Positions 43,736 through 54,119 of a stretch of 64,000 bases of DNA are shown in pieces. The DNA is from Trachythela sp. YZ-2020 (lineage: Eukaryota; Cnidaria; Anthozoa; Malacalcyonacea; Clavulariidae). The stretch's first letter is position 1; each line of letters begins with the position of its first letter. Made by a program: the position numbers and the translations under genes. The stretch lies in NCBI GenBank assembly GCA_016169945.1, contig JADLSH010000190.1, positions 1,860,001-1,924,000 on the forward strand, given 5' to 3'. Under the pieces are notes generated by a model. The model was not told the origin of the DNA and searched no databases. It worked only from the letters and a program-made list of their open reading frames with translations.

Positions 43736-45230
43736 CTCAAACACCTGCTGTATTTGGCAAGGTCCGTTTTACTCTAGCATGAACGTATCATCATTAGGCC
43801 CAGTGACTTCTACAATCACTGGAGTAATATGACGACGTAACAAACTTAAACGGAGCTCGTCCTCGGGATATTGTTCACAGTCACTCAAGGGCATTCCCAT
43901 GGGCCTTTGCGCGATGTTTTCGGAGCGAGTGCAGAACAGTCAGAGGTAACTTTCACCACTAGCATAACTTGCAGTGCATTGTATAAATATCGTTTATCAA
44001 ATTTAGACGTAAATGAAAACAACTACAAACAATCAATGTTATACAGTGATAATATTTCAAACGTGGGGGTTCAGTGTAGGCAGTATGACTATAAAATAAG
44101 CTGTCTTGAAGCGATACCTTTCGGCAAGGTTAGGAAATGTGCGCCTTTAGCAGATATCATACATCGCGTCAATAGTACGCCCTATTTCCGTCTTCTACGC
44201 GTGACAGTCCTATATCTAATCTCCCTACTATGAGAGGGGAGTCGCCCATGAACTTTAAGAAACGTCGGCTTGCACTATATATATGTAACCATCTTTGAAA
44301 CTGGTAGATTCTAAAAAGACGAGACGAAACACAATTACCAACTATATGCATTTTTCAATTGCTCTGCTTTTGAAGCAAAAGGAACCCATTTATATAGAAC
44401 CATTGATATCGCAAGCCCAATTTTGATCCACTAATTCCGGATCTTCATCACTGCAGGTGGAAATTATGAATATTCGGACGTGCTGATCTTTTTTGATCAG
44501 CTTTGCGAAAAAATATACGTGGTGTTTTCACAAAACGAAAACAACTATATATATTATCGCCAAACTTGCATGGATGAAAGCTATTCTATTCTTCATTCTA
44601 CAAAAACATTAGTCTCTCATATATAATATCGTTTATCACACATTGGCACTTCGAAGTAATTTGAAAACTTCCTCTATTTACATATAAAGATTGATACGGA
44701 GTGTTAAGTATGGGGCGAGGTGCATGACAAACAATCTTAGAGTAATAGTTCCCCATTAATGTCTTATCTGCGGAAAAGGATAACAAATTATGGGAATGAA
44801 ATATTCAAATTGACCTTAGACTCAAGCTAAAGGAGTTAAGCCTATATACTCAAGGAGCAGCGGTGTGTTTTGATTTGATAATTCGTTTAGATATTTTCAA
44901 AGAGGTTGGGCTGTTTGTGATTGGATAAATATAAAGATTTTTTTCTCGGCATCTCGTTCGATAGAACTTATATATAGTAGAAGGTGCTTGTGAATGGAAT
45001 ATTCGACCGAAAATTTATATACATTTTTAGACCAGCCATGATTTATACACGTTTTTTTAGACCTGGCCGGGTGGTATCCAGAAAAACCCTGATGTGTTTG
45101 GCAGAGACAAACTTGAAGCACTCTTCTCACAACCGACTGAGGTGAAATTGTAATCAAACAACTGCATATTGGCGAATGGACCCCAGGCCAAATAAATGAC
45201 AAGTTATTGGGTATTTGGTGCCTCTTAATG

Positions 45231-45391
45231 CCCTTTCAAACGATGCCAACTTTGTTGGATGCAACATTGTTGGCCTCGTTTGAACACTATGTTGAGTAAT
45301 GTTGCATGGCTGATGTTGGATTAGGTTTGACTTTGTTTAAAATTGGACCAACAATGTTGGACGATGTTGGCCTCGTTTGAACGGGCCTTTA
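45231..45391. mobile_element. Small inverted-repeat MITE
   Basis: gccctttcaaacgatgccaac at the left and gttggcctcgtttgaacgggc at the right are inverted; ttggcctcgtttgaac also occurs internally at 45270. Confidence 0.7.
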
Positions 45392-46417
45392 AACTTTGGC
45401 TAAAAGTAAAACATTAAAATTTAATTTCTTAAGTGCTTATTTTGGTATTTAAACATGGGCGCCTTTAGAATTTAGTTTCAGCTGATTGCTTTCGCTTGTA
45501 TTCATTCCTTACCACTAGCTGTTACTTTCCAATATTTCTAAATAATCAAATGTTAGGTTCATTTTTCATTCATCGATAGTCTAATTACTACCGAGTACCG
45601 GTTCCTTTAAACACAGGATGTGTATATTGATGGCAATAATAAATACTGATTGGCTAAATTGACGGAGATTAATTTTCATAAATGCATTAAAACATTTCAT
45701 GTCAATTTTCATTATGAAATATTGGATTGTTCGCTGTCACAAATGAGATGTTATAAAACGAGGACTTTTTGACAACTATGGACTCAAAAACCGAATACTG
45801 GATTAATAGAGTGAATAGACAAACCTGGAATCGATTGAGGATTTGGCCTAAAGTTAAAACCATATATATTGCAAACTTTATAACAAGTAACACTGGACTA
45901 TAAAGGACGATACTTACTGGACGTCTAAGGAAAACGGTCAATAACTGATTGATCGCTATCCAATAGAAATAAAGTTAGTTTGGTTTAGATTCATAATAGA
46001 AGGCCCTTAGTTACTGGACATCTAGGGAAAGCGGACCGATTTAGATCGAACTGATAGAGCTATCCAGTATAAATAAAGTTTGTTTAGATTGCCTTTTCGG
46101 ACTCGAGACATCGAGGTGAAGAGTGAGTCAACGCTCTGCCGAAAATCGTGGCTTTTGGCTCCGGGCATTCAGCTTTTTACCCACAGGGAATATTGAAAGG
46201 GTAGGGGGTTAAAATACATAGATTTACAGCACCATTTTAAGTTATCAAGCAAACTCAGTCCTAGAAGAGGTTGGCTATTCAGGCTTCGTCCAAGCGGCTC
46301 CAAGAGTCCACAAATTCTGAGTCCAAACACCAGAGTCCATTCTATACTTCATGCTATGCCAGTCATAGACCTTATAATTAATTATATATACAGGCAGTTT
46401 GTTTACTTCCGTTTCAG

Positions 46418-46527
46418 TTACTCAATCGTTAAGAAACCGTGCGAAAGAGTCAACCCGTCAGATACCAGCAGGGTCAAGGCGCAGTAAGAAGTACGAACGG
46501 ATTAAACCAACGTTAACATTTTTACAG
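46418..46527 (+). CDS. Candidate isolated coding exon
   Basis: A 110-nt open segment sits between a good acceptor (CCGTTTCAG) and a consensus donor (GTAAGT at 46528). In one frame it reads TQSLRNRAKESTRQIPAGSR then RSKKYERIKPTLTFLQ, basic and hydrophilic. No partner exon was found nearby and the product is not recognised. It could belong to an undetected gene or be chance. Confidence 0.25.
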
Positions 46528-46779
46528 GTAAGTGATAATATTATATACTCTATCTGCAAAGTGCATTTACCAATGTACTCAGAGATTTTTATTATTTCAA
46601 TGAATTTTGATACGAATCAATGGATTTTGATACAGATTTAGAAATTTTATCTTCGGTGTGTTATTGCGGTATTTGGTCTATAGCTATTTGGAAAGCCGAT
46701 CTTTGAAATGGAGTCGATGTAATGCGCAGTTCATGTATAGCTTGAAAGGGGTGTTGATGGCATAGTCCCTTTAAAATAT

Positions 46780-47060
46780 GGAGAAGAGTTTAGAACTGAT
46801 AGAGCTATCCAGTATAAATAAAATTAGTTTAGTTTAGGTTTCCTCCTGTAGTAACACTGGATCAATAAGAGATGGCTCTTACTGGACCTCTAGGAAGAAC
46901 AGTTTAGAACTGATAGAGCTATCCAGTATAAATAAAGTTAGTTTATGTTTATTTCTGTATAGTAAAACTGGACTAATAACGGATGACCTTTACTGGACAT
47001 TTAGGAAGAATAATTAAGAACTGAGGCAGAACAATCCAGTATAAATAAAGTTAACGTTTC
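46780..47060 (+). repeat. SINE S2 tail units
   Basis: Two to three ~115-bp units with gatagagctatccagtataa and tcctcctgtagtaacactgg, plus strand. Similar units lie at 45880-46090 and 60240-60480. Confidence 0.85.
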
Positions 47061-48179
47061 TACCTGATACAGTCAAATAAGAAATAATTAAAACTATCAA
47101 TGGCCGAGTAGCGCGGTATTCGATTCATTTGAAGAGTGAATCTTTGGAATGCAGCGAATGAATGCGCATTTCATATAATGTAGCTTTAATTTTATTTTAA
47201 ACAGAAATGTACGATAAATCGTATAGAAAATATATTCTTATAGTAAACTTAAATTCGCGCTGTAGTTATGCGTAAAAAGAACTATCCCTTTCAGTGACGC
47301 AAATGAATGACGGAGTTTGGGATGGCTCAATGGGAAATAACCCACTAGTGCAATAGGAAATTGAATTTGAGTCTTGACATACATATATGCGTGAGATTTT
47401 TCCGTTCACTTGTGTTTCAATACTTCAAACTATATCAAAACAACACTTGCGGTTGAAATATCAGCTACTGAAATCATTGCCTTAGCATCAAAGGTGACAC
47501 AACAGTCTTGAATCTGAATGACGTGGAACTGCAGAGCACTTGAGACCGTATGCCATACAAACAAACACTTTATAACAAACGTTTTTCAACGCATATATAT
47601 TGTCTTTTCCCCAACTTGAGCACGAATGGACGTTAGCTTAACTAAATTTTCTCGGTTAATGACAAATGTTATGTTTCCCCAGCGCTCAAATTGATAAACT
47701 TCTAAATTTTATGTATTTAGTAAAACATGTACGCCTTAAATCATACAGAACAGTGATTATAAAATAAGTAAAATTTTAGTATTGATTTAGAATTTTCCGC
47801 ACGAATATATACGTGCGTAAAAAAACGCGGCCCAGCAGCGCAGCGCATTTTTTACTACCGGGTGTTCCACGGGGAGCCACCTTCGGCGCACTTTTGTCTC
47901 ACTTAGAAATTTACGACTTGTCACATTCGAACAGAAAAAGGAAATATAGTTATTACTGTTGAGTGTCAGTAGAACAGGGTAGATTTTAGAATGTTTGTAG
48001 GTCCGATTTTGCGCGACTGATTTAAATTCCATTAGTTTACTTTTTATCTCTAAAACAACCCAAGAGATAAAGCTATCTGTCCCTTAATATTTGAATTGTT
48101 AATTTGAAATCGGATTATTAATTTAAAACCTTTAAGCCCCACTTGAAAACACCTCGACTCTCGAGTCAATATTTTATTC

Positions 48180-48720
48180 AAACGTCGAGGTCCAGTGTAG
48201 GTAGCCTAGTATTCAACAATAAATTGCCGTTGTTTGTGTCTGAACTACCTGAAGAAGATATATCAAACGTGGTGGTTCAGTGTAGGTAGTATTCTACAAT
48301 AAGCTGCCGTGGTTTGTGTCTGAACTACCTGAAGAAGATATATCAAACATGGTGGTCCAGTGTAGGTAGTATTCTACAATAAGCTGCCGTGGTTTGTGTC
48401 TGAACTACCTGAAAAAGATATCTCAAACGTGGAAGTCCAGTGTAGGTAGTATTCAACAATAAACTGCCGTGGTTTGTGTCTGAACTACCTGAAAAAGATA
48501 TCTCAAACGTGGAAGTCCAGTGTAGGTAGTATTCAACAATAAGCTGCCGTGTTTTGTGTCTGAACTACCTGAAAAAGGTATCTCAAACGTGGGAGTACAG
48601 TGTAGGTAGTATTCTACAATAAACTGCCGTGGTTTGTGTCTGAACTACCTGAAGAAGATTAAGAACACTTCGACAAAGAAGGCGAAACGTCGAAGAGTTT
48701 TTAATCTTTTTTTCAGGTAG
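48180..48720 (-). repeat. 80-bp satellite array 3, about 6 copies, with end hairpin
   Basis: Same unit and orientation as 35515-36058. The array ends in an inverted pair gattaagaacacttcgac / gtcgaagagtttttaatc at 48657-48710. Confidence 0.95.
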
Positions 48721-50300
48721 TCCACGGCATCATAATTTATTCAGAACGTTTTCTTGTTGCCAATTAAATCCTATTAATATTTGAATTTTTAATAATTACA
48801 CGAATTGAAATTTTGCATCAATTTATACAGTATATATTGCTAATATTGGCTTTCGTGCAAATATGACAGCGTCATCTTGTTTCACACATATTTAACAGCA
48901 GGACTCGTTTAACAATATAGTATTACGCGTCTCTAATAACATTTTGGAAACCTTTTGTTGCTTTAACAATGAAAAGAAAAATAAAGCTAGTCAACGGTCA
49001 ACGTCAACGGTCGACTCCCAGTGATTGTGTGAACTTGCTAGAATAGTTCACAGTATAGTTTGGCACCCCTTATGAAATTCGCAATCCAAGACACATCTAA
49101 AATATTAATGAGGTTTCGATAACAAAAACAGTGTCTGAATAATTTAGACTTATTTTCCTCAACAAGGAGTCAAGGATGAGATATTTTAATATATTAATGT
49201 TTCAATTAACGTTTGGGGTAAATTGCCTGCCTACTTGGCGGTTCTTACATAAAAAAATCAGCTTAGAATTTAGTAACACAAATAAAAATCATGACCTTGA
49301 ATGAGCTTGTATATCTGATACAAAATCTTGCTGATTTGCATAAATTTTAAGTCCATTTCTCTCACCAAATATCATTCATGTCTTTAAGATTGTTGTAGAA
49401 ACGAACGTTTTAATCAAGACGAATCACAAGCTATATAAAGCATTCGCGTCCATGTTGTTTGTTTTATAAGATACACCGCTTGTGCTGTAAATAATATTAC
49501 TTAAATAAGCTGCATAAACGATTACTTTTCTAAAGACGATAATCTATTTGAACATCAAGTTCAAATCATTATCCAGCGTTATACATCCCTCCAATATATA
49601 ATCTGGTTAATTGTCAAAATTTCGACATAAAAATTGCTGCATTATGTATTCAACATTTATTAATAAGCGTCTTCTTAATAAGAAAAAATGATTTTTGTAA
49701 AAATTATAATTTGGGTAGATCCTCCCTTCAGCGAAATACACATATGATAAATGTATAGAAATTAACAACAATTACAAATGTTCTATTGTTAATAAATGTG
49801 GGAGTTAAGCCGAGGGGTGTATCACTCCAAAAAAGCGTACGAGATTTTTGGGATTTTGAAAATCCAGTGGGATTTTTGGGTGGATTTTTGAGGGATTTGT
49901 GGATTTTTTCGAGTTTTTTTGGAATTTGTAGGGAGTTTTAACGATTTCATAGAGATTTTCTAGGATTTTCAGGAATTTGTAGTGATTTTTAGGGATTTCA
50001 TAGAGATTTTATTGGGGTTTTTAGAGATTTTGTTTCAAGGTGTACGAGATTTTTGGAGTGATACACCCCTCGAGTTATGCTTGGCGTTTATGTACTGCAT
50101 GGATTTTAACGGTAAAATGCATCTGCGCCTTTTTTCTCTATACCTTCCAACAATAAGCCTGCACTGTTCAAAATAGTCTTAGAGAATATCGATTTGGTTG
50201 CTATTAAAACCTGCCGGCACACGAAAGCTCTTGACTGAGCTAACCACCACGAGAGGTCGTAGCTTAGCAAGTTACTCTCACATTGAACATGATAGATCTT
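48721..50300. other. AT-rich intergenic sequence upstream of the 12-cysteine gene
   Basis: No gene seen; plain AT-rich sequence apart from the inverted-repeat element at 49811-50072. Confidence 0.4.
49811..50072. mobile_element. Inverted-repeat element with near-perfect 8-bp target-site duplication
   Basis: CGAGGGGTGTATCACTCC and its inverse at 50055-50072, then cgtacgagatttttgg. The flanks are agttaagc (49803-49810) and agttatgc (50073-50080). The interior is a ladder of ggattttagggatttcat-like repeats. Confidence 0.75.
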
Positions 50301-50309
50301 GTCTCACGG

Positions 50310-50383
50310 CCTCGCGAGGTAAAATTCTCAGCAAAAACCACGCGCACACACGAGAATGTGGCTGATCAAACCGCCTCGCGAGG
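50310..50383. promoter_or_regulatory. Two CCTCGCGAGG palindromes upstream of the 12-cysteine gene
   Basis: The 10-bp palindrome CCTCGCGAGG occurs at 50310-50319 and 50374-50383, each followed by T and by a nearby CTCAGC, 70-150 bp before the ATG at 50456. Such CG-rich palindromes are rare in this AT-rich window, so a transcription-factor site is plausible but unproven. Confidence 0.35.
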
Positions 50384-50455
50384 TCGGGACCTCAGCCAAG
50401 AGCTCCCGTGTACGGTAGGCACAACCCCCAACATTTTCTCTCTATAGTTGTGAAC

Positions 50456-52494
50456 ATGGCTTGGAAATCAATGTTGTCAACTTTATTGCTTCTCGGTGTG
50501 GTTATGATGGTCTTCGCTTCTCCTAGAAGGAGATTTGCAACTCCTCAAGAGATGGTATGGATTATAGAATATTGTTAATGTGACTTGATCTAGGGCTAGG
50601 ACGCCGATTTTTTTGTCTCGGTTCCACTGTGCTCTATATACAACTGAAGTAATATGTGAAATTAATTGTAGGATTATAGTCAATGAACTCTATATATAAC
50701 TGGAGTCATCAATTGAATCAAAAGTCGAGTCAAAGATGAATGATTATAGTAACTGTGAGCTCTATATATACTGGAGTCATATTTTCAGTCAATTGACTGA
50801 TTCTATATTCATTCGTTTCACTTATTTCAACAGGATATATATTTAACTGCAGCTAACGCTGATGGGGTCGTGAATTTACGTCTTCGTATATTAACCCACC
50901 CTGACTGACACTTTTCACATGAATGTCTCGAATCCGGAGTGAGAATCGGCAAAGCTTTGCCCACCAGAGCATTTTTCAATACAAATCCTAAGAAAATGTT
51001 CAATCTTAAATTGAATACCATTTCTTCCATATTGCATACTATACTCTGAACCTTTGCAGTTTTAGTGATACTGAGGTGCTCTTTTCATTTCTGGGGTTCA
51101 TTTTGACACAGTTGCTCATTTTAAGGGAGACACGGTCACGTGGCCAATTGTTGCAAAAGGCCTATTGTCTGAACCAAAAGTGAACGTGAAGCCAAATTTA
51201 ACTGGTTATAGTCAGTGAGCTCTATATAATATGTATTTCTATTCATCTCTATAGAAGCAACACTGTTTCAATGTGTACAACAGGTCATGTTGGGAAGATA
51301 TCGAGTGTCAATGTAACTATTCAGTAAGACTGATCTGTAACTACAAGAACGTCTGCGATCAAATCAGCATTACCGATATCTTTAGAAGAATACGCGTGAG
51401 TAAAGTAGACTCCCTCTCAGGGGAGGGGGGATTCTGATAGTAACGGTCATTGTTTATGACAGGGGGGAGAGGGCACCCGAAAAATGTTATGAGCCAATAG
51501 CCTTACCACAGAATACTAACCTATACAGAAAGTCATCTCTTATTGCTTTTGCGTAAGCGCTATTCGTCATGATTCGTCACTCAGCAAGTGCCCTAAACAG
51601 AAGTAGTCACCCCCCTGGAAACATTCAAAATGGCTATATGTCCAGGGGGGTGACTGCTTCTGTTTAGGGCACTTGCTCAGTGACAAATAGCGCTCTAGAG
51701 ATGACCTTGTCAGCACATCCACAAAATCACATACGTCAAGAGGAGATCGTGATCGTGAACAGCCTTTACAGTGTTCCAGCACACTTTCAAGACTTGAAGT
51801 TTAAACAATTGATGATATGCCGTGACGGCCGGTCGAGTATTCCGAAAAATGGTATAAACCCCATTCCAGTTCAATTTTCCTACATATTTTTACAATGTCC
51901 TAACCATTGAACTATAATAGACTGGAACGCTAACGCAGGGGGGGATTGAAACCAGCTTAATTCAGTTTTGAGTTGAAATATATTGAAGCTATTAAAAGTT
52001 CTATTTGATATAAAAACTTCAAGACTTTAGGTAAATACTTAAAACTTTGAGGAAAATTTTTACAAAATTGCGGTTGTTTTTGTATTTTTAAGTATTTCCA
52101 TTTTGCCTAAAGTCTTGAAGTTTTTATATAAAATAGAACTTTTAATTTCAACTCAAACCTCAGAAAAACTAGCTTGGCTTCAAAGAATCATAGGACTTGA
52201 TCATAGGAGATAGCGTTCCAGTTTACTTAGAGTTCACTGGTCCTAACACATTCAAAGCTTAGTTGAAACTTTAAAAGTTGAAATCATTTTAAGTGTGTGC
52301 CTTGTCGCCCGATCACTTGTACAGAAAAATGGTGCCAATAATCTGCCAAGCTCAATTTACCTACGTATATCATGTTACAGTGTCCCAACGTTTTCAAGAA
52401 AAGCTGCAAGTTAGACGAAGATTGTAATTCTTCATGTCCCGGAATGATCTGTGAAGATAACGAATGCGTGGACCAAAAACGCATCACTACATGA
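50456..52494 (+). CDS. Small secreted 12-cysteine protein, unknown family
   Basis: Three phase-0 exons: 50456-50554, 51255-51395, 52381-52494; 117 residues. Exon 1 encodes a signal peptide (MAWKSMLSTLLLLGVVMMVF, then ASP) and a basic RRR stretch, a possible processing site. The remaining 84 residues (exons 2 and 3) hold 12 cysteines. Exon 2 has six (HCF, SCW, ECQC, ICN, VCD). Exon 3 is a separate module with spacing C-x7-C-x5-C-x3-C-x4-C-x4-C, rather like EB or other small extracellular disulfide modules. The family is not recognised. It may be a cuticle, mucus, defence or venom-type peptide; nothing in the sequence decides this. AATAAA is at 52642. Intron 2 holds a perfect-hairpin MITE, a 300-bp foldback and a decayed copy of the exon 3 boundary. 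Confidence 0.8.
50625..50800. repeat. Degenerate 70-80-bp tandem repeat
   Basis: Three copies of (g/a)ctctatatata..actggagtcat with attatagt(c)a, and a fourth fragment at 51205-51230. It lies in intron 1 of the 12-cysteine gene. Confidence 0.7.
51559..51694. mobile_element. Near-perfect hairpin MITE (about 135 bp)
   Basis: gcgctatt.gtcac..agcaagtgccctaaacagaag and agtcacccccctgga are inverted around a ~20-bp loop (51621-51641). It lies in intron 2 of the 12-cysteine gene. Confidence 0.9.
51740..51910 (+). pseudogene. Decayed copy of the exon 3 boundary of the 12-cysteine gene
   Basis: gaaaaatggt, cagttcaattttcctac and ttacaatgtcctaacc parallel 52320-52390 (gaaaaatggt, agctcaatttacctac, ttacagtgtcccaacg). 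The acceptor AG has become AA and the downstream cysteine codons are lost. Confidence 0.5.
51921..52222. mobile_element. Foldback MITE (about 302 bp), complete copy
   Basis: actggaacgcta at the left is inverted as tagcgttccagt at the right. Arms of about 140 bp include gaagctattaaaagttctat, ataaaaacttcaagacttta and aatacttaaaa. A partial relative lies at 16148-16432. Confidence 0.85.
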
Positions 52495-52641
52495 TGAAGC
52501 TTGTATTATTATGTAAACTGTTTCTTTCTGTATAATATTTAGCCATGTATAGATGATATTCAGTTATTGTATGTACTTAAGTAATTTTAACTTGAATAAG
52601 ACGTTAGTACCATAATATAGTTGTGTACTGAGCACTCTTTC

Positions 52642-52647
52642 AATAAA
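52642..52647 (+). terminator. Polyadenylation signal AATAAA
   Basis: AATAAA 148 bp after the stop codon of the 12-cysteine gene. Confidence 0.6.
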
Positions 52648-53327
52648 TCATAGCGATATTATCAGTCATTGCTTTCAGTTGTTGAAATGTCGGGCACAAA
52701 GATCACAATGATTTTTTCATCAAGGATCCGAGAAAGCCTTTGTGCTTAGTGGGACCTTGCTCTGACGTCATATGCACATACTATTAAACAGCAAATACAA
52801 ATTTTGCCACATATTTAATTATCCATAACATCGTTGCATAATTCCATTCTTTGCCAACTACTCAACACCATAATTCATGTTTATGTATTTACATTTCAAT
52901 AAATAAATCCCACATCTTGTACAAAAATCTCAGTACACTTGTGAATCTTGAACACATGAATTTCCTCTCTCTTCTTAATAACATAATTACATTTAAAACA
53001 TACAAATACAGTCAAAACTCCATTGAAATCAGAGAAGGGTCGCATATCAAACTCAGTGTCAAAAATAATTTCCAATTATTGCCATAAAGAAGTCCATTCT
53101 TTTCCTCAAATGACACGAAGTGTTTCATAAACAACTTCTTAATTCTATCACAACTATTCACGACGAATATCAACAAAAAATCGTCAAAAGAAACACAAAT
53201 TTTAGGCAAAAATATCGTGTTCACTCCTATACAAAATATATTGGCCGCGCTACGGATAGCCACAGGGGGTATGGATCCCATAGCTCTTAGATTGACCAAT
53301 CAGATTCATTTCTCCAACTCATGTGGC
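52648..53327. other. Intergenic sequence between the 12-cysteine gene and the helicase element
   Basis: No gene or clear repeat recognised; AT-rich. Confidence 0.4.
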
Positions 53328-53595
53328 CAGAGCCATTATACTCATAGACTTGCTCCAAGTCAGAGGCTCCAAGTCTTACTTTCTTTGGTTTTTTTTCTCG
53401 CTCCACTATAATGTCAATAACATGACGTAGCGGCGGAGAGAGCGAAGGGAAAGTAAGACTTGTCAACTCCGGACCCGGAAGTAAGCCGATACAATACCAC
53501 ATTTGCTATATTTAGCACATCGTGATATCTGTAGCAGGGGGGGGGATAGGTGTTGTAAAATAATGCTGTAGAGCCTGTTGTTCGTGTCTTACGAT

Positions 53596-54119
53596 ATGGA
53601 CGAATTCGAAGATGATTTACAATACAAATCTGCCGTTGCATATGCCCTTGATGTTCTTAGTTTATCTGGTAAGATAACACCAAGGGAATACCAGTCTAAA
53701 TGCCTGGAAATTCTTCTTCGAGATTCGCGAGATCTATTTGTAACACAGCCAACTGGTTCAGGAAAGAGTCTTGTGTATCTGTTGTTTCCTTTTGCCTTGG
53801 AATACTTGAACGCGCTGAAATCTGGTGTGAAAGCAGATGGAAAACAAACTAAAAATGTTGTCCTTGTTGTTTCTCCTTTGTTGTCCTTGATGAACGATCA
53901 GCTCTCGAAGCTAGACAGTTTGGGAGTATCTGGGATTAATCTCTCCGATATAAAGGGTGCCACGACAAGGGGAAAACTGGTAAATGGAGAATTTACATTT
54001 GTATTTGGAAGCCCAGAGACGTTTTTGTCAACGGAAATTAGAAGACTTTTGAAGTCTGACATATACAAAGAAAGGGTCGTTGGGGTTTTTGTTGACGAGA
54101 GTCATTGTGTAGCAAAATG
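53596..54119 (+). CDS. RecQ-like ATP-dependent DNA helicase, N-terminal part only
   Basis: An open frame of 174 codons plus 2 nt from ATG at 53596 to a donor (GTACCT) at 54120. It has the order of a RecQ superfamily 2 helicase: motif 0-like region (TPREYQSKCLEILLRDSRD), Walker A TQPTGSGKS, motif Ia VVSPLLSLMNDQ, motif Ib-like FGSPETFLS, and motif II DESHC, where most RecQ proteins have DEAHC. The frame then runs 75 codons into unrelated AT-rich sequence. The next expected block (GHDFRP), motifs III-VI and the RQC domain were not found before 57 kb, so the gene is truncated or its remaining exons are absent. It lies between two ~85-bp inverted repeats at 53328-53427 and 56306-56390, which suggests a mobile element. 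Many invertebrate genomes carry repeated RecQ-like genes of this kind. Confidence 0.75.

Larger units (their letters stand above)
43736..48179. other. Repeat-rich intergenic region
   Basis: No convincing gene apart from the weak exon candidate at 46418-46527. It holds one satellite unit at 44050-44110, a SINE S2 body piece (45050-45200, minus), a MITE (45231-45391) and SINE S2 tails (45880-46090, 46780-47060, plus). Confidence 0.5.

Noticed and set aside
43447..43832. Cysteine-rich frames (CTSCC repeats) that look like a secreted peptide
   Set aside because: They are translations of the 12-bp gttgttgcacaa tandem repeat 3' of rpl6.
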